64,000 bases of DNA, from contig CM055196.1 in NCBI GenBank assembly GCA_029224185.1, positions 12,650,009 to 12,714,008 on the forward strand, written 5' to 3'. Position numbers and translations under genes: made by a program. Below, piece by piece: positions 27,401 through 35,331 of the stretch. The notes below the pieces were generated by a model. It saw only the letters and a program-made list of their open reading frames with translations, was not told the origin of the DNA and did not search any database. Numbering within the stretch: position 1 is the first letter of the stretch; the number at the start of each line of letters is the position of its first letter. This DNA comes from Karalla daura (Eukaryota > Chordata > Actinopteri > Chaetodontiformes > Leiognathidae).

Positions 27401-30368
27401 CGCAATCCCGCTTAATACCTCCTCCTATACAGAGGCTCACACACACAGCACCCCCACATGCTCGTTTCTCTCACCTCTACGCACACATCATGCCCCATGC
27501 AGACTAAACCTTAGAGGGAGATTAGGCCAGCTAGCCCTCGGCTAACGCTAATCTGTTCTGTAAACACACCGCACTATGAGCCCATTGAACCGCATGCTTA
27601 GCAGCTGCCGCTCAGCACAGCGCTCCGCACCTTTCTCCAGAGGAGAAAACTGTGAAACCCCTCAACAACTCTTGATTAGCTCCTCTGCTGGAGGCGCACT
27701 CATCCTCACATTTATTTGATTAAGACATCGACATGCTGGCCTGCAGCCGACAGGCCCAGGCTCCACTGATAGACTAGATTTAAGCCCCGTAATGCTATCA
27801 TGTCTGCAATTGTAGGAGCGTAGACCACCCAACACAGGATGAGTAAAGTAATACTTAGATTGCTTAGATTAAATTGATTGCTGTGGCGGTGCTGTAGATG
27901 AATCTGCCGAGACAAGTCGCATAATTTAGGCACGGGTTCAAACAATATTCATTATAGGCAACAGACTTGAGCAAGCTGTACTTAAGGGTTGCAGGAAAGC
28001 AGCCTCAGCTTTTCATTAATATACAGTAAAGACGTTCTGTCCTTGGTTTCAGGATTTACTGTACAGTGCAGCGCCACTGCCAGAATCAACTGTTGAGTCA
28101 AGCAATAATGTTGATGTGTTTTGATTTGCTGTTAGTAGTTTAATTTGCTCAGTAAAATGAGCAAGAGTATGAAATACAAGAAAAAATGTATCTGACTTGT
28201 CTGTTAACATCCTCATTCATCCAAGTCTTTCATGAAAAGCGATTCACAGGCTTTCAAACATAGAAACGTCTTATCCATAATCACATGTGATATCCATTGC
28301 ACCACTAGCCCTACAGTGGTCGGTGTGCATGATGAATGCGGTGTGGTTTTTTGTTAATGCAGGCCACACGACTCACTAGATTGATGGCACGTATGTGGAG
28401 TAACTTAATCCTTTTGGTTGCACTTTAAAAACAGAGGCACAAAAGCAATATAAATGCTCAACATATTAAAAATCTGTAAATCGTGACCAGATTGTTCGCT
28501 TGGCAGGAAGCCACATTGTCTAGGCTTTGGCTGTAACTTGAACTTGTGCCTCAAAATGTGTCGTTCTGAGGACAGTCCATACATTTGGAGTAGAAGGCAG
28601 CTGTTTTGGAGGTGTTCGCTCAATCAGGGATAATTTTACTTTGATCGTTGGTTTCGCCCTGTGCTCAGTGACGCCAGGCTTTCAACAGACGGCTGATGTG
28701 ATGTTTGAAGAGTGATGGGTGCTGGCTGGTGTTGCTTTTGAAGAGTGAGCGCAGATGAGATGATGACAAGTTGTGTGTATGATGTGTGCATTGAGTTGGA
28801 CACGATTTTGCTTTTCATACCCCTCTTTGCTTCGTCATTCGGCCTGAGAGAGCCAAAAATGGACATTGTTCCACAGTTGTTGATCTCGGGTTCGAAGGAA
28901 ACCCAGTCAGATGACCGCTCTCTTGAATGAGCAGCAAAGCTTAATCAACTGTGCTCGTGTTCACACCCCCATAGAGTATGAATAAAGTTGCCTCTGTTAT
29001 GTGGTTCCATTAAAATGCAGTCATCTATGAAATGACAAACTGCTTTATTTTCTAAACTGGTTGCTTTGGAACAATCGTAAAATGAGACAGACTGTAGAGC
29101 TAAATACAAGCCTAACTGCAAGGAAAACACTGTCCCTTGCAATCATTATTCCTGCAGCTACTTACACGTATTTATGTTGGACACTCAGCACATACATGTG
29201 TATCTATTTCCAGCCGTGCTGGGTTTTGGACGCCTTTCACCAGCAGAGAGCTTTCGGAGGTTGAAGTCAGAGCAAGTTTACTTTTAGGTCACAGTGGGGA
29301 TTCGGTTTTATGGAGCAAAGACTGAAGTTCATTTGTGTGGTTTCTCGTAGCTGATACATAGCATGAGGGATGGAGACTTTGAAGTTAAGTTTGCAATGGA
29401 GTTTAGAATGGGTTTTAAAAGGAGCCATAATTTAGCATCCCCCCTCCGGTGGCACAAAGCAAACAGACTCAGTTGACACAAATCTAAACACATGGACAGA
29501 GTGCACATTGCCGGGACTGCCTGTAATGCACACAACAGACTGAACGACAGCCCGCTGTGGACCCAGAGCGTCAATATGGCATGAATGTTCTGCACGTAAA
29601 TTAGACATGTAGGACTGGGCTGCAACGCCATTTTATTAAGGACACATGACACATGACAAACTGGATTATAAAGCGAGCTAAAGGACCCGTAACTGAGTCT
29701 CAAATCTACCATTCTACCGAGATGTTTCAAAGGCCGTTTACTTTAATAGTGCAACTGAGTCTACTAATCTCTTTACTTTTCCTCTTGGCTGTGTGCACTA
29801 AGCCGCAAAGACAGCGACAAGTGCAGCCAAACTGTTACAGAGAGGGATGGGCAAAGCTACATGTGGCCTTGAAATAATGTCAAATAGAAAGGGAGAAAAG
29901 GGAAAAATTCTGGGCAATCATTTGTGTGAGCGAATACATGCATGTAACTTCACTCATAAATATAATTCAAGCGCAATTGTAGTGAGGATGAAGTTTTTGA
30001 CATGAGACAAAATATCCCAAATCACCTAGAATTCCCCAAACTTTCTTTTGATTTCAAACAAATACAATACCAAATGTATTAGACAATAAAATCAGAGTAA
30101 ATGGTAATATGTTAGCCTCATAAAAATAAAAAGACAAATTAACAATATTTCATTCCTTACCTCTGTGGCTGAGCGTGACCCTGGGGAGACTTTGTTTGAT
30201 GCTTTCTCCAAGAGGGAGGCTGGCCAGCAACATCAATCCTACTAATGGGACCACTGGATGGGATAGTACCCTAATCCTCTTCCCTTTACTGGCATAATTA
30301 CAGCCAGACATGCAGTGCCGAGTCCCGGGTCCATTCGGGTTCTGATTTACAGAGCCCTCAGTCTTCAT
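8074..30368 (-). CDS. sema3d: Class 3 secreted semaphorin, sema3d-like, spliced gene (17 coding exons, 805 aa)
   Basis: Secreted guidance cue. Class 3 semaphorins bind neuropilin/plexin receptors and steer axons, neural crest and endothelial cells. Joining 17 minus-strand exons (listed separately) gives an uninterrupted 805-residue frame; every junction has AG/GT and phases agree. Order: signal peptide with hydrophobic core about 37-53; Sema domain about 75-550; PSI module about 551-582 with the CLARDPYCAWD signature; RRARR furin-type site at 585-589; Ig domain with cysteines 630 and 682 and Trp 641; cysteine 749 for the interchain disulfide; basic tail with RNRR at 781-784. N-glycosylation motifs are at 158 and 624. 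The tail motif KWKHIQEMKK..RNRRHH and the N-terminal IKQSLPR match the SEMA3D subgroup better than 3A, 3C, 3E or 3F as I remember them. Human SEMA3D is 777 residues; the excess is mainly a longer N-terminus and C-tail. The teleost paralogue sema3h is the main alternative. No frameshift or stop seen. Confidence 0.96.
9405..9451. repeat. (GT)n microsatellite in intron 17
   Basis: Uninterrupted GT array of about 23 units. Confidence 0.95.
12860..13050. mobile_element. Short inverted-repeat element (MITE- or foldback-like)
   Basis: The left arm CACCACTCATCCAAGAGGC and the right arm (reverse complement CACCTCTCATCCAAGAGGC) face each other across about 100 bases. Matching AAGACATTTCACC / AAAACACACCACC outer flanks extend the pairing imperfectly. 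The motif is familiar from dispersed fish repeats; I cannot assign a family. It lies in the last intron. Confidence 0.55.
14153..14292 (-). CDS. sema3d: sema3d exon 17: first half of the Ig domain
   Basis: 140 bases, residues 607-653, leaving in phase 0. The acceptor is TTTTAG|GTCTTG and the donor GGAG|GTACAA. It holds the N-S-T sequon at 624, Ig cysteine 630 in FLECIPKSQQA, and Trp 641 in IRWYIQ. A 5.6 kb intron separates it from the last exon. Confidence 0.96.
14450..14514 (-). CDS. sema3d: sema3d exon 16: RRARR processing site linker
   Basis: 65 bases, residues 585-606 plus one base. The acceptor is TTGCAG|GCGAGC and the donor GACA|GTACGT. It encodes RARRQDIKHGDPASQCWDSED, completing the RRARR basic site that proprotein convertases cleave in characterised class 3 semaphorins. 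QCWD-ED matches SEMA3D. Confidence 0.95.
14515..16580 (-). other. sema3d: Intron 15 of the semaphorin gene (2.1 kb)
   Basis: AT-rich. It contains a cluster of perfect hairpins at 16021-16080 and a short CA run near 15832. No coding seen. Confidence 0.85.
16581..16738 (-). CDS. sema3d: sema3d exon 15: end of Sema domain and PSI module
   Basis: 158 bases, residues 533-584 plus two bases. The acceptor is CTACAG|CAACAG and the donor AAGAG|GTAATT. It begins QQLYVGSSEG, then carries the cysteine-rich PSI module RCHLYGHACAECCLARD-PYCAWDG-TCSRY, and ends at the start of the furin-type site (TSKR). Confidence 0.98.
16739..17433 (-). other. sema3d: Intron 14 of the semaphorin gene (0.7 kb)
   Basis: Lies between the 42-base microexon and the PSI exon. 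AT-rich; nothing else seen. Confidence 0.85.
17434..17475 (-). CDS. sema3d: sema3d exon 14: 42-base microexon of the Sema domain
   Basis: Encodes 14 residues (519-532), VPTPILSMEMSSKQ, phase 0 to 0. The acceptor is TTTTTGCAG|GTTCCC and the donor ACAG|GTTTGG. It aligns with the short ILNMELS region of SEMA3D. Skipping it would keep frame, so an alternative isoform is possible but not shown. Confidence 0.93.
17754..17842 (-). CDS. sema3d: sema3d exon 13: Sema domain
   Basis: 89 bases, residues 489-518, leaving in phase 0. The acceptor is GCTGCAG|ATGCC. The donor AAG|GTTCTG is weak compared with its neighbours, but frame and homology (VLKVVSIAKENWSTEEVVLE) require it. Confidence 0.95.
18092..18314 (-). 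CDS. sema3d: sema3d exon 12: Sema domain
   Basis: 223 bases, residues 415-488 plus one base, the longest internal exon. The acceptor is TTTTCAG|TGTCCC and the donor GACAG|GTGAGG. It contains CPSKTYDARIKTTKDFPDDV, LTQIVVDRV and AEDGQYEVMFLGT. The FPDDV and MFLGT motifs are diagnostic for the class. Confidence 0.98.
18315..18809 (-). other. sema3d: Intron 11 of the semaphorin gene (0.5 kb)
   Basis: Ordinary short intron; no repeat or coding signal seen. Introns 12 (249 bases) and 13 (278 bases) on its 3' side are likewise plain. Confidence 0.85.
18810..18954 (-). CDS. sema3d: sema3d exon 11: Sema domain
   Basis: 145 bases, residues 366-414, leaving in phase 0. The acceptor is CTCCCAG|CTCCA and the donor GACG|GTGAGC. 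It has SIFRGSAVCVYSMADIR, FNGPYAHKEGPDHRWV and GRIPYPRPGT, among the most conserved stretches of class 3 semaphorins. Confidence 0.98.
19033..19102 (-). CDS. sema3d: sema3d exon 10: Sema domain, 70-base exon
   Basis: Completes codon 343 and encodes up to residue 365 plus two bases. The acceptor is TTTCAG|GGGACA and the donor CCAG|GTAGGC. DIFLLPTRDEKNPVVYALFTTS fits the SEMA3D consensus; Ala in VVYALF replaces the usual Gly. The next intron is only 78 bases. Confidence 0.95.
19328..19442 (-). CDS. sema3d: sema3d exon 9: Sema domain
   Basis: 115 bases, residues 305-342 plus one base. The acceptor follows a run of T residues (TTTTTTTTTCAG|AATGAT) and the donor is CTCC|GTAAGT. NDVGGLRSLTNKWTTFLKAR and DTHFDEL are strongly conserved in class 3. 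Confidence 0.97.
19443..20978 (-). other. sema3d: Intron 8 of the semaphorin gene (1.5 kb)
   Basis: Holds two purine-rich plus-strand stretches (about 19745-19830 and 20215-20265), which are pyrimidine tracts in the transcript, and a run of A opposite the exon 9 acceptor tract. No exon seen. Confidence 0.85.
20979..21115 (-). CDS. sema3d: sema3d exon 8: Sema domain
   Basis: 137 bases, residues 259-304, leaving in phase 0. The acceptor is TCTTCAG|AGGCC and the donor CAAG|GTGAGA. It contains NPDDDKIYFFFREVSWEG and RVARVCK, standard for the class. The loop ARFISAHPIADTYN mixes SEMA3A-like (ISAH) and SEMA3D-like (DTYNPDDDK) residues. Confidence 0.95.
21116..22781 (-). other. sema3d: Intron 7 of the semaphorin gene (1.7 kb)
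   Basis: Contains a G/A-rich tract at about 22289-22328 and a GT run at about 22497-22525. Otherwise unremarkable. Confidence 0.85.
22782..22910 (-). CDS. sema3d: sema3d exon 7: Sema domain
   Basis: 129 bases, residues 216-258 plus one base. The acceptor is ATCCAG|ATCAGT and the donor AATG|GTACGC. YLYAGTSSDFLGKD and HYIRTDISEDYW are SEMA3D-like; this blade contributes to the plexin/neuropilin contact face in characterised class 3 semaphorins (family knowledge). Confidence 0.96.
22911..23610 (-). other. sema3d: Intron 6 of the semaphorin gene (0.7 kb)
   Basis: Plain AT-rich intron. The long plus-strand open frame running from it across exons 5 and 6 is antisense shadow. Introns 4 and 5 beside it are only 98 and 107 bases. 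Confidence 0.85.
23611..23704 (-). CDS. sema3d: sema3d exon 6: Sema domain
   Basis: 94 bases, residues 185-215 plus one base, entered in phase 0. The acceptor is CTGCCAG|GACGGC and the donor CACAG|GTAAGA. ESGRLKCPFDPMQPFTSVLT matches the SEMA3D form rather than the SEMA3A form (NGRGKSPYDP), which is one of the better subtype discriminators here. Confidence 0.96.
23812..23931 (-). CDS. sema3d: sema3d exon 5: Sema domain with first N-glycosylation site
   Basis: 120 bases, residues 145-184, phase 0 to 0. The donor is GAGAG|GTAAAT and the acceptor is CTGAAG|CTGGAG, preceded by a pyrimidine-rich stretch. It contains ECANYVRVL, NRTHIYACGTGAFHP and the N-R-T sequon at residue 158. GTGAFHP is near-invariant in class 3 semaphorins. 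Confidence 0.96.
24030..24092 (-). CDS. sema3d: sema3d exon 4: Sema domain, small 63-base exon
   Basis: Encodes residues 124-144, IYWPAPWDRVEMCKLAGKNAN, in phase 0 at both ends. The acceptor is CATTAG|ATTTAC and the donor AAAT|GTGAGT. The IYWPA...CKLAGK motif is typical of the Sema3D/3A group, and the cysteine forms a conserved Sema-domain disulfide. It is too short to stand out as an isolated open frame. Confidence 0.95.
24093..26275 (-). other. sema3d: Intron 3 of the semaphorin gene (2.2 kb)
   Basis: No exon or recognisable repeat family seen. A short GT run lies near 25690-25705. Confidence 0.85.
26276..26436 (-). CDS. sema3d: sema3d exon 3: start of the Sema domain
   Basis: 161 bases, residues 70-123, entered in phase 1 and left in phase 0. 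The acceptor is CTGTCAG|AACTG and the donor AAAG|GTAAAT. It carries LLLDEERGRLLLGARDHIYL, a hallmark first blade strand of class 3 Sema domains. Confidence 0.96.
26437..30160 (-). other. sema3d: Intron 2 of the semaphorin gene (3.7 kb)
   Basis: Largely unique sequence with few simple repeats. No coding exon could be supported, though some open frames reach about 130 codons by chance. Confidence 0.8.
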
Positions 30369-30419
30369 GGTGCGTGCAGTGGTCTTGTTCCGTTTTTCAC
30401 TCAGCCCTTTTCTGCAACC
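30161..30419 (-). CDS. sema3d: sema3d exon 2: 5' UTR, start codon and signal peptide (coding 30161-30368)
   Basis: ATG at 30366-30368 in good context (CACCATGA). Residues 1-69 are encoded, plus one base of codon 70. The hydrophobic core VVPLVGLMLLASLPL (39-53) is followed by GESIKQSLPR, which matches the mature N-terminus region of SEMA3D. The donor is GAG|GTAAGG at 30160/30161. The acceptor is either CTTCAG before 30419 or TTGCAG before 30411, both in the 5' UTR, so it does not change the protein. A second in-frame Met at residue 20 would give a shorter, more usual signal peptide n-region. Confidence 0.92.
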
Positions 30420-30471
30420 CTGAAGGGAGACCGGATAAAGGAGTCAAGCTAGGGAGGAGCAATCATAACTC

Positions 30472-30505
<34 letters not shown>

Positions 30506-31790
30506 CGTGCGTGCATGTGTGTGCAATCTCATCTAACCATGCGCAGGATATGCACACAGGTTTCACCATGGAGCCCTACAGGCATGTGCCCTCTCTTTAC
30601 CCGCCCTACATCAGCTGCTGCCGGTCGCTGGCGTCCCTTTTGTGTCCCCTCTAAATCTGTTTGCCCACAACAAAGGTCAGGCCAACAAAACAGCCACATA
30701 CGACCATCTTTCACTCCGCCACCACGCCTTTCAGCTCCTCTCTACCCTCTATCTCCTTTTGACTTGGATAACTCATTTAATTCTCGAGTTAAATGATACT
30801 TTGCAATAGTTTCGGCATTGGCTGATGACCCTGTCAGCTCCTCCTTTATGCGCTGTAAAAAAATGGGCCGTGTCCTGTCTAGGACTTCACAGTGCATTAA
30901 AGAGGCCTGTAGCAAAGACATTAGTTCACACTCAAAGTAGAGAGCGTATAAGTGAAGAGTCATGGGAACACTCAGTGGCGTTTCTGTTCCTAACAAGTAA
31001 GGAGAAGTTGAGGTAATGTGCACCTATTTAACAGGGATCGAAATGAGATCACTGTGGCATGAATGAAAATAATATTTCTGGTTATGTACAAGTGTATTTC
31101 AGGGTAAGAAGCATGTAAATGTGGCGTTTCAATCAATTACTTTGACCTAAAAAACAGACAAAGATGGAAAAGTTGTCTGTTTAAACAAAGCTGAGAGGCA
31201 GGTGTTATTCGTCCTTCAAGACTGGTTCCAATTGAACATAGGTTTGACGTGTATGAGTAGATGCACACTCGTTCAATCACACACATGTGTTGATCATAGA
31301 GCACAGGATGTCTGGAGGGGAGTGATACCGAGTCTGAGTTGGAGCTTTGTTCCATTTCTCTTTGGTAGGACAAGGGAACAAGGAAGAAATCAGCTCAGTT
31401 AAATGCATTGAAACTGCTTCAAGTGTTTTACAAGCAATGGATCTTCATTCTTGTTACTTTTAATTAATTCAAGATTTGGTACCTTGAGAAAAGTGGTGCT
31501 TCCTCGGAATGCATCATTACCTCATGATAACCTTATTACAGCATCACTTAGCTTAGTAACAAGTGTTTTAAAACTGCAATCCTGCACATTCCACTGCAGC
31601 TGGCTACTAATTAACCAGACAACTGAAGAAGAAATGAATGAATGCATCAAAAGAATGTGCACCTCCCCGTAGACTTTATTACTACATGTCCCTCATTACT
31701 TTCCTTCCACCTCCATGTCAGATAAGGCACATCAACCTGTCGTGCGACAACATAAACAATGTCAGCCCAGATTAATAGTTCCAGTGTGCC

Positions 31791-31802
31791 ACACACACAC
31801 AG

Positions 31803-31834
<32 letters not shown>
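31791..31834. repeat. (CA)n microsatellite in intron 1
   Basis: CA array interrupted by AGCTCA. Confidence 0.95.
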
Positions 31835-31835
<1 letters not shown>

Positions 31836-34800
31836 CTCACATACTTAAACCCAGCATGTTGCTTCCGCTTGAAGTAACTGCACCTACAGGCAAGATGAAA
31901 CACATTCATATTGTTTCTGCAGAACATTAGAAATTATATAAGGTGACACTCTGAGAACATATTTCCAATTACATCCACGCACACAGTTACATCACATGGT
32001 AAAATGTAGAATGTCACTCTGGCAAACAGATACAAGCTGTGCAAGGACCGCTAATGACACATCATTTATTTCCCCTGTCCGGTTTTGTCATCTGGTGTTT
32101 GAAACTCGAGTTCATTGCAGAGACGTGGGGTGGAGTGGCACCCATCCAAGCACCCTGTTGCTTTAGACTGGAGAGGATTAGACCCTGATAAACAGACTGC
32201 CGTTTATCTAAGATGACAAATTGAGCCACCTTCACACCTTCAGGGTTAGAAATACAGATATGGAGCTGTGCGTGATGGATGGGCAATCAGCAAAGAGAGT
32301 GAGAAAGCGGAGCCGGCTTTAAAGTCTTCGCACTCCTTCTTGAGCGACAGCGATAGTGCCGCTGGTGGGGCTCATCCTGCCCACGGTATCTTCAGGGAAG
32401 CAGTGACACGATTTCACCCGAGCAAGTAGTGCCGGAGTAATGTATCTCTGCACTGCTTGAGTGCCCACATCTGTCAGCACAAGCTTGTGCAGAGTACAGC
32501 ACAAACAAAGGAGCAGGCTCGAGTGTTATAGGAGGAGTGTTAAAAATGTCTCTGTGTGCAGAGAAAATGTTGACAACAGGAGAGCACAAAAATACATGGC
32601 ACGTGTTGCAACAATTCGGAAAGAGTGAATAATAGAGATAGAGAAAAAGAGAGAGGGAGAGAAAAAGAGAGGTGAGAAGGACAAGAAACAGACAGCTTGT
32701 GCCATGTGGGTTAAACTAACACCCCTGTTTCCTGGCGGCCTTAGTCCCTGTTGTATTTGGCAGCATGGCCGGCACATGGTGCACGGGGTGATGGGAAACA
32801 ATCCTAATAGCGAGGGTGACAGATTTAAAGCTGGCGGCCAGAACTGAGCGGCCAGCTTGTGATCTCACTTCAACATAGAGCATCTTCTTCATGTCATCTC
32901 CTCAGATATATGATATATGATGATACCTGGGTTTAAAATCAAACAGACAGAGCTCAAACACCATGTCACTGAATGACAGTTTCATCAATGGATCGCATTA
33001 AGAGTGATCGGGCAGTTCAAAGTCACAGCACTCCCTGTGTGAAGTTGTCCGCAACATGAGAAAGGAACAGATGGTGAAGAAGTGCTACGGCCATGGGCAT
33101 TCTCGCACAGAGACCACCCCTAATGAGGCATTTAGCAACACCCAGGTGCCCTGTAGAGTACACTATTATCAAAGCCCTCCATCTCCACAGGACAGAGTGC
33201 ATTAGCACAGCTATTTGTCTTTATTCCCTGACCACAGGCACTGACCTGGCAGAACAACATAGGTAATTGTTTCTTGCTCTCAAGGCATCACTTGCTTTTC
33301 TTGGCTACAGTCAATCATCTTTTTTTCGGCCTTTGCCTTTGAGCGAGCACGTAATCCCCCTGTGAGTCTGCGTGAGTTCATGCCTCCAGACGGACAGCCA
33401 CCAGGCCACACTGTTTGTGTTTTCTCCAAACACAAACTCAAAAGCATGCACACGGCACATTACTTTTTAAAACAGTTCCTTAAGCTAGAACTCCACTTAT
33501 AGGTGGCAGTAAAGAGGGAGGAACAACACTGCTCGTCCAAAGACGAGCAAAACCCGTTTTCTTTTATATCTTGGCAGCATAACACAGTGAATATCCCAAA
33601 TTCACTATGGGTGAAAGAACTTAGAGAAAAGAAAGCATAATAGTACTTTCAGCTGGTATTCAAGTTTTCTAATAGGTTAAATATTCATAATATTGATCAG
33701 AACGGTCCAACGTTTCCATCACATCTTGTAGCTTCTGTCAAAACGACTTAGCCGCTGCTCACACTGTTGAACTGCACGCTAAGAATTAACTGTTGCAAGA
33801 GAACAAGTAAATATGAAACATGTGATCCTCGGGGCAATGTAAGATTACTCTACGTCAAAAACTTCAACCTACACCCTGCAAAGTGGACTGGAGTTTATTG
33901 GCAACTTTTACAGTCGCATCCATATCTTTCCTTTAACTTCTTTACTTGGGTCATAAGGTAGACATCAAGGCTGCAAGCTGTGATTCATTTCAGATTTTTA
34001 AACACAAACATTACCCAACCTTATCAGAGGGAAACGCTGTATCTATCAGCACAGCATGTGCATATCTCTTGGGAAATTACATATCACTCCAAAAAATGAA
34101 TGTGAAATAAATTGCCAAGATAACCCCTTCTGTGCAAAATTTAATCATGCAAACATGATGATACACAGCGAGATGAGCTTTGAAGTTGAAAATGCAGCAG
34201 TAAATTATCCCTGAATAATGAATGAATGCTTAGTACAAACATGTTAGGTAAGGATATCTAATACTTCTCTGTGGACCATAACAGTGAACATTTGATCCCC
34301 TACCATTAGGAAAGTCTCTGTTTCCTGCTGCCGTTTACTTTCTAATAAATCCTATAAATCAGAAATCCACAGGCTGTCTGATTGTATGGAAACCTTTTCA
34401 CACAACTGAAAAGCAGACCACTGTCAGTTACCTCTACGGCCCTGTTAACATGGGTTACGTGAGGGTTTCTCTCTGGTTTGCATTGTATAAATACATTCAC
34501 AACGCCGCATTAAAAATGACAAGCATCTTATGACAATCACACTGTGCCTCGAAACTTCTGCGCATGAAATCAGCGAATGCTGATTCCCAGACGAGAGGAC
34601 ATTCCTGTGGAATTCCTTCCGTTTTGGAAGTGAAGAGCATGTCTGTGGGGAAAAAAACCAAAGTAGATGGATAAAATTCCAACCCTGAGGTCCTGTCTGT
34701 CCACGTTTTGTCCCCTCCCTAAGCCGTTATCTGAAAACAGTGGGAAGAGAATACCCCGGGTGCCTACTGGTATGGTAACTGAATACACTAGAGACAGATA

Positions 34801-35182
34801 ATAGTGCTTGTGCTGCCTTTGTTAAAGACTGGCTTTATGTTTAATGTTGCCATTTAGTCCAGATTGACCGAGCCCACAGCTTCCCCCACTCAACCACATA
34901 CAAAAGAGTCAGTGCCATCTCAAGCCTGCCGTCACACCCCCGGGTGAATGGAAAGCTGGGAAAAGTGTGTGTGAGAAGTGATACAGGGTCTGCGGTTCAA
35001 CTCTCCTCAAGAACAAAAATGGTTACATGGAAAAAAAGTGAAAACAAAGTCGAGTGGCTGTTCAAAACAGATAAGTAACCATGTAACTGAGCCAGTGCCA
35101 CATAGAGAAACATGAGTTTGTTGAGAGGAAAACAAGTAACTCCACACATGCTGAACAGGACGTGACCTGCGCTTGCTACCTC

Positions 35183-35201
35183 TGTGTGTGTGTGTGTGTG
35201 T

Positions 35202-35269
<68 letters not shown>

Positions 35270-35331
35270 GTGCGTGTGTGCTTGCGTGTGTGTGTGTGTG
35301 TGTGCGTGTGTGCTTGCGTGTGTGTGTGTGT
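35183..35331. repeat. Long (GT)n microsatellite in intron 1
   Basis: About 150 bases of GT with GC and CTTGC interruptions near the 3' end; two copies of GTGCGTGTGTGCTTGCGTGT-type variant. Confidence 0.97.
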
